Assembly: GCA_019057735.1 (NCBI GenBank)
Contig: JAHLWV010000114.1
Location: 1-6,979 of the forward strand
Direction: 5' to 3'
Origin: Promethearchaeota archaeon
Lineage (GTDB): Archaea > Asgardarchaeota > Lokiarchaeia > Sigynarchaeales > SOKP01
DNA length: 6,979 nt
The position numbers and the translations under genes were made by a program. This document shows positions 5,436 through 6,979 of this stretch, piece by piece (within the stretch, counting starts at the first letter, position 1; the number at the start of each line of letters is the position of its first letter). Below the pieces are notes generated by a model. The model made no database searches. It worked only from the letters and a program-made list of their open reading frames with translations, and was not told the origin of the DNA.

Positions 5436-6979
5436 TTATCTATGCTCAATATTCTGCATCTTTTTTGATTTGTAAGCCTTAATATAAGTTTTACCACCGA
5501 AGGAATTAATTAAGACGGTTGAAACGCTCAAGGCCATTGCGATCATGGCCCAAATGGGGTGTACAATTCCAGCTATTGCTGTTCCGATTCCTATTGCATT
5601 AAAACCAAACGCAAGTATTATGTTTTGTAAAGTTTTATAATAACTTGACTTTCCTATATTATATGCATCTAAAATCCTTTTTAAATCATCTGTTACCAAG
5701 ATTATATCAGCAGATTCGATTGCAATATCTGTACCTGCACCGATTGCGATTCCAATATCAGCTTGCATTAGTGCGGGTGCATCATTTATCCCATCCCCAA
5801 TCATTGCCACTCTTTCTCCTCTCGCTTGCAGTTCTCTTATTTTTAAAGCTTTCTCTTGGGGTAATACTTCTGCTAATACTTCCTTAATACCTAATTTTTT
5901 CGCAATAGTTCTTGTTACGCGTATATTATCTCCTGACATTATTAGAGTTTCAAAACCTTCCTTATGAAGCAGTTCTATTGCCCCATGAGCCTCCTTTTTC
6001 AATTTGTCGCCTATTGTGATAAATCCCATTGGATTCTTGTTTTCTGAAATAAATATTACTGTTTGACCTTGATTCTGTAATTCTTTCACACGCTCACGTA
6101 GATCATCAACAATAACGCGATTTTCTTTCATAAATCGGTAATTTCCTACAAGAATTAGTTTATTATTTATTATCCCCTGAACACCATGGCCCACAGAAGT
6201 TTGGAAGTTATTTACTGGTAAAAGTTCAATTTTTTTTTTAATTACATAATTAACAATCGCCTTTCCTAAAGGATGGTCAGAACCTAACTCAACGCTCGCC
6301 GCCTTAGCTAATAAATCATTTTCGTTATAGTTCGCAGTTATATAAACTTGAATTACTTGGGGCCTCCCAATTGTAAGTGTCCCTGTTTTGTCGAATATGA
6401 TTTTATTTATATCTTTAAAAACTTGAAACGCTTCACCAGAACGCAACAGAATTCCTTTCTGAGCAGCAATCCCGCTTCCTCTAATCATTGCTAGTGGAGT
6501 AGCCATTCCTAAAGCACATGGATATCCCATAACTAATACCGCTAATAATGCAAATATAGCTCTTTCTATGTTGAACTCACCTATGATTAACCACGCACCA
6601 ACAGTCCATAAGAAAAAAGCGAGAAAAGCAGCGAAAAGAACGATTTTTACAAAATATTTTAATATATGATCAATTAAAATAACGATCCCTGGTTTAAGTG
6701 CACGAGCTTCTTGAATGTGTTGAACAATTTGTTGTAGGAACGATTCTGAGCCGATTTTAGAAACTTTCACTGTTAAAGTACCAAATTGATTAATAGATCC
6801 TCCGATGATCTGATCTCCTTTTTGTTTATAAACAGGAATGGATTCGCCTGTAACAAGGCTTTGATCGACAGTTGAGGTTCCTTCTATCACTATTCCATCT
6901 ACAGGAATGCGCTCCCCTGACCGCACTCTTACAAGATCTCCCGGATTTATTAAATCAATAGATATTTCTTCTTCTATAC
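5436..6979 (-). CDS. P1B-type heavy-metal ATPase with YPC motif (N-terminus outside window)
   Basis: The C-terminal 513 residues are visible; the frame stays open to the right edge, so the N-terminal metal domain and first helices are not seen. Present in order: EEEISIDLINPGDLVRVRSG and TGES (43-46) of the actuator; two helices; GYPCALGMATP (Tyr152-Pro-Cys154); DKTGTLT with Asp196; SDHPLG (His235-Pro236); GDGINDAP (394-401); FGFN and MALSVSTVLINS in the last two helices. All catalytic motifs for ATP hydrolysis are intact. The transport motif is YPC instead of CPC, and the helix-7/8 signatures differ from the strict Cu+ set in the other pump (FN for YN, MALSVS for MSLSS), so its substrate is uncertain. 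It has no C-terminal Cys/His module, ending KKMQNIEHR. It lies upstream of the HMMDW genes, separated by about 150 nt with its own T-rich exit and their promoter. Confidence 0.93.
   Translation of the reverse strand, partial: IEEEISIDLINPGDLVRVRSGERIPVDGIVIEGTSTVDQSLVTGESIPVYKQKGDQIIGGSINQFGTLTVKVSKIGSESFLQQIVQHIQEARALKPGIVILIDHILKYFVKIVLFAAFLAFFLWTVGAWLIIGEFNIERAIFALLAVLVMGYPCALGMATPLAMIRGSGIAAQKGILLRSGEAFQVFKDINKIIFDKTGTLTIGRPQVIQVYITANYNENDLLAKAASVELGSDHPLGKAIVNYVIKKKIELLPVNNFQTSVGHGVQGIINNKLILVGNYRFMKENRVIVDDLRERVKELQNQGQTVIFISENKNPMGFITIGDKLKKEAHGAIELLHKEGFETLIMSGDNIRVTRTIAKKLGIKEVLAEVLPQEKALKIRELQARGERVAMIGDGINDAPALMQADIGIAIGAGTDIAIESADIILVTDDLKRILDAYNIGKSSYYKTLQNIILAFGFNAIGIGTAIAGIVHPIWAMIAMALSVSTVLINSFGGKTYIKAYKSKKMQNIEHR

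Noticed and set aside
5645..5887. Plus-strand open frame rich in Leu/His/Gln
   Set aside because: Antisense shadow of the second ATPase between its hinge motif and last helices; the composition reflects the codons of the real gene.

Overview
The window is strongly AT-rich and reads as archaeal. Starts are preceded by GGTGA or GGAGGT Shine-Dalgarno motifs, upstream regions carry TATA-like A/T boxes, genes end in oligo-T tracts, and small double-CxxC zinc ribbons recur. The genes would fit an uncultured AT-rich archaeon (an Asgard-type lineage is possible), but no marker here fixes the taxon. The content is a copper/heavy-metal homeostasis island, with a decayed stretch at its left end.

Left end (1-617): no intact large gene. 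A 50-codon zinc-ribbon frame (90-242, minus, TTG start) lies beside the C-terminal remnant of a lactate/malate dehydrogenase (285-584, plus). The remnant has two consecutive stops and an abnormal C-terminus.

Main cluster (618-3860, all minus, so transcribed right to left): a CopA-type Cu+ P1B ATPase has an N-terminal YHS domain instead of HMA domains and a C-terminal Cys/His module (CxxCG, HCGxPM, CWMGxxCG, HHG). Downstream lies a small protein of probable HesB/IscA-like fold whose best-placed start codon is ACG. Next is a free-standing 56-residue copy of the pump's C-terminal module, and last a 59-residue divergent copy.

Regulator (4151-4591, plus): divergent from the pump is a PadR-like winged-helix protein fused to a C-terminal TRASH metal-sensing domain, the natural candidate for sensing copper and controlling the region.

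Second cluster (4672 to the right edge, minus): a second P1B ATPase, cut by the window edge, has YPC instead of CPC in the metal-binding membrane helix. It is followed by two small membrane proteins that share an N-terminal HMMDW motif, one of which ends in a zinc ribbon.

How it fits together: the same composite A/T element, with a 17-bp identical core and identical spacing, lies between the regulator and copA (4041-4100) and upstream of the two HMMDW genes (5320-5374). I infer that one TRASH regulator controls both promoters. The pumps would export metal, the small Cys/His proteins would buffer or deliver it in the cytoplasm, and the HMMDW proteins would act at the membrane surface. Only the pump and regulator families are established; the roles of the small proteins are inferred.
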